Assembly: GCA_027064945.1 (NCBI GenBank)
Contig: JAMOPB010000491.1
Coordinates: 1 to 5,106, forward strand
Length of the DNA stretch: 5,106 nt
Reading direction: 5' to 3'
Origin: Candidatus Cloacimonadota bacterium
GTDB lineage: Bacteria; Cloacimonadota; Cloacimonadia; Cloacimonadales; TCS61
How positions within the stretch are numbered: position 1 is the first letter of the stretch; each line of letters starts with the position of its first letter. The notes below the pieces were generated by a model, which was given only the letters and a program-made list of their open reading frames with translations, ran no database searches and was not told the origin of the DNA. This document shows, in pieces, positions 4,301-5,106 of this stretch. The position numbers were made by a program, and so were the translations under genes.

Positions 4301-5106
4301 ATCTTTCCGGTCCAACGCTTACAATTGTGATTGGAACGCCTAAGAATTCTTCAATTTTTTCTACGTATTTACGAGCATTTTCAGGAAGTTTATCATATTC
4401 GGTAATGCCGGAAATATCTTCCTTCCAAGTAGGCATTGAGATATATTGAGGTTCTACTCTTTCTAAATCTTCAGGGTTAAATGGAAATTCAGTTATCTCT
4501 TTTCCATCCAATAAATATGAAGTACAAATTTTTAATTCAGGAAGAGAACCTAATACATCAACAAGTGTTAGAGCAATTTCATCTAAACCGTTTAACATGG
4601 CAGTAAATCTTGCAGCTACCACATCAAACCAACCGCAGCGTCTTGGTCTGCCGGTTGTAGAACCAAATTCATTCCCTTGAGTTCTAATCTGTTTTCCAAC
4701 TTCATCATGTAATTCAGTTGGGAAAGGACCGCTACCAACTCTGGTGAAATAGCTTTTGTAAACTCCGACAACTTTATCTATCTTGTTGTGTGGGAAACCG
4801 GTTCCAACAGATATTCCGCCGGAAATTGTATGAGATGATGTCACAAACGGATAGCTTCCAAAATACACATCTAAAAGTGAGCCTTGTGCACCTTCAAACA
4901 ATATTTCTTTATCTGAAGAATTAGCAAGATAGTAAGGCACCTGCTTTAGGCAAGAACGTAATGGCTCGGCTGCTTGCTGTAATTCGGTTACTAAACTTTC
5001 TACATCATAATTTTCCACATTATGATATTGGAAATTATTCTCTAAACGAAGTCTTAAATAATCGGTTTTGAAAATATCACCCAATCGAATGCCAACCCTG
5101 GCAACA
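4281..5106 (-). CDS. purA: Adenylosuccinate synthetase, 5' end outside the window
   Basis: PurA joins IMP and aspartate using GTP to make adenylosuccinate, the first committed step to AMP. The frame is open to the window edge (from base 5105). The 274 visible residues begin VARVGIRLGD, a mid-protein segment, so the TTG at 5082-5084 is an internal Leu codon, not a start. About 155 N-terminal residues, with the GTP/Mg loop and catalytic Asp/His, are missing from view. Visible motifs (numbered from the first visible residue) are EGAQGSLLD (71-79), YPFVTSSHT (85-93), RVGSGPFPTE (122-131), STTGRPRRCGW (149-159), CTSYLLDGKEI (194-204) and SVGPERSQTIF at the end. The usual TKLD segment that contacts guanine reads TLVD (180-183), with Leu for Lys. 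The C-terminus is complete. There is no sign of a broken gene. Confidence 0.96.
   Translation of the reverse strand, partial: VARVGIRLGDIFKTDYLRLRLENNFQYHNVENYDVESLVTELQQAAEPLRSCLKQVPYYLANSSDKEILFEGAQGSLLDVYFGSYPFVTSSHTISGGISVGTGFPHNKIDKVVGVYKSYFTRVGSGPFPTELHDEVGKQIRTQGNEFGSTTGRPRRCGWFDVVAARFTAMLNGLDEIALTLVDVLGSLPELKICTSYLLDGKEITEFPFNPEDLERVEPQYISMPTWKEDISGITEYDKLPENARKYVEKIEEFLGVPITIVSVGPERSQTIFR

Noticed and set aside
5082..5084. TTG as the purA start codon
   Set aside because: The frame continues upstream to the window edge with residues typical of PurA (VARVGIR), so this is an internal Leu codon of a gene cut by the edge.

Overview
The window is AT-rich and carries the conserved membrane-insertion and RNA-processing cluster rpmH-rnpA-yidD-yidC-khpB(jag), all on the minus strand. 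Upstream of it is the 3' part of purA, and downstream is a metallo-beta-lactamase (MBL) fold hydrolase. The last 43 codons of an unrelated plus-strand gene enter at the left edge. That tail looks like a FlgD-like / type IX secretion (T9SS) sorting domain, found in the Bacteroidota/Ignavibacteriota/Chlorobiota (FCB) group. Clear AAGGAG-type ribosome binding sites on several genes and the intact rpmH-rnpA-yidD-yidC order fit Ignavibacteriota or Chlorobiota better than typical Bacteroidota. This placement is inference; no marker in the window fixes the taxon.

Layout, right to left in the direction of transcription: purA (5106 to 4281, 5' end outside the window); a 146-bp intergenic region with a stem-loop across the purA stop, a candidate TTGACA promoter and the rpmH ribosome binding site; rpmH (4134-3982); rnpA overlapping it by 13 nt; yidD after 11 nt; an 87-bp gap; yidC (3335-1662); a 75-bp gap; khpB/jag (1586-912); and the MBL-fold gene, which starts inside the jag 3' end (56-nt overlap) and stops at 134. 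The plus-strand T9SS-type tail ends at 131, so the two genes are tail to tail with 2 bp between stops.

The cluster joins ribosomal protein L34, the protein subunit of RNase P, the YidD/YidC membrane-insertion pair and a KH/R3H RNA-binding protein. These link RNA maturation and translation to insertion of membrane proteins. The MBL gene lies where mnmE/trmE often follows jag in other bacteria. It keeps a full set of metal ligands and resembles the YtnP/AiiA-like lactonase branch, but its substrate cannot be read from sequence.

Most of the window is conventional. The points most worth a second look are the A9 tract in the jag/MBL overlap, replacement of the guanine-contacting lysine in PurA, the structure across the purA stop codon, and A/T-rich dyads just upstream of the yidC and jag ribosome binding sites. 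I found no insertion sequence, CRISPR array, tRNA, rRNA or phage gene, and no convincing undescribed system.
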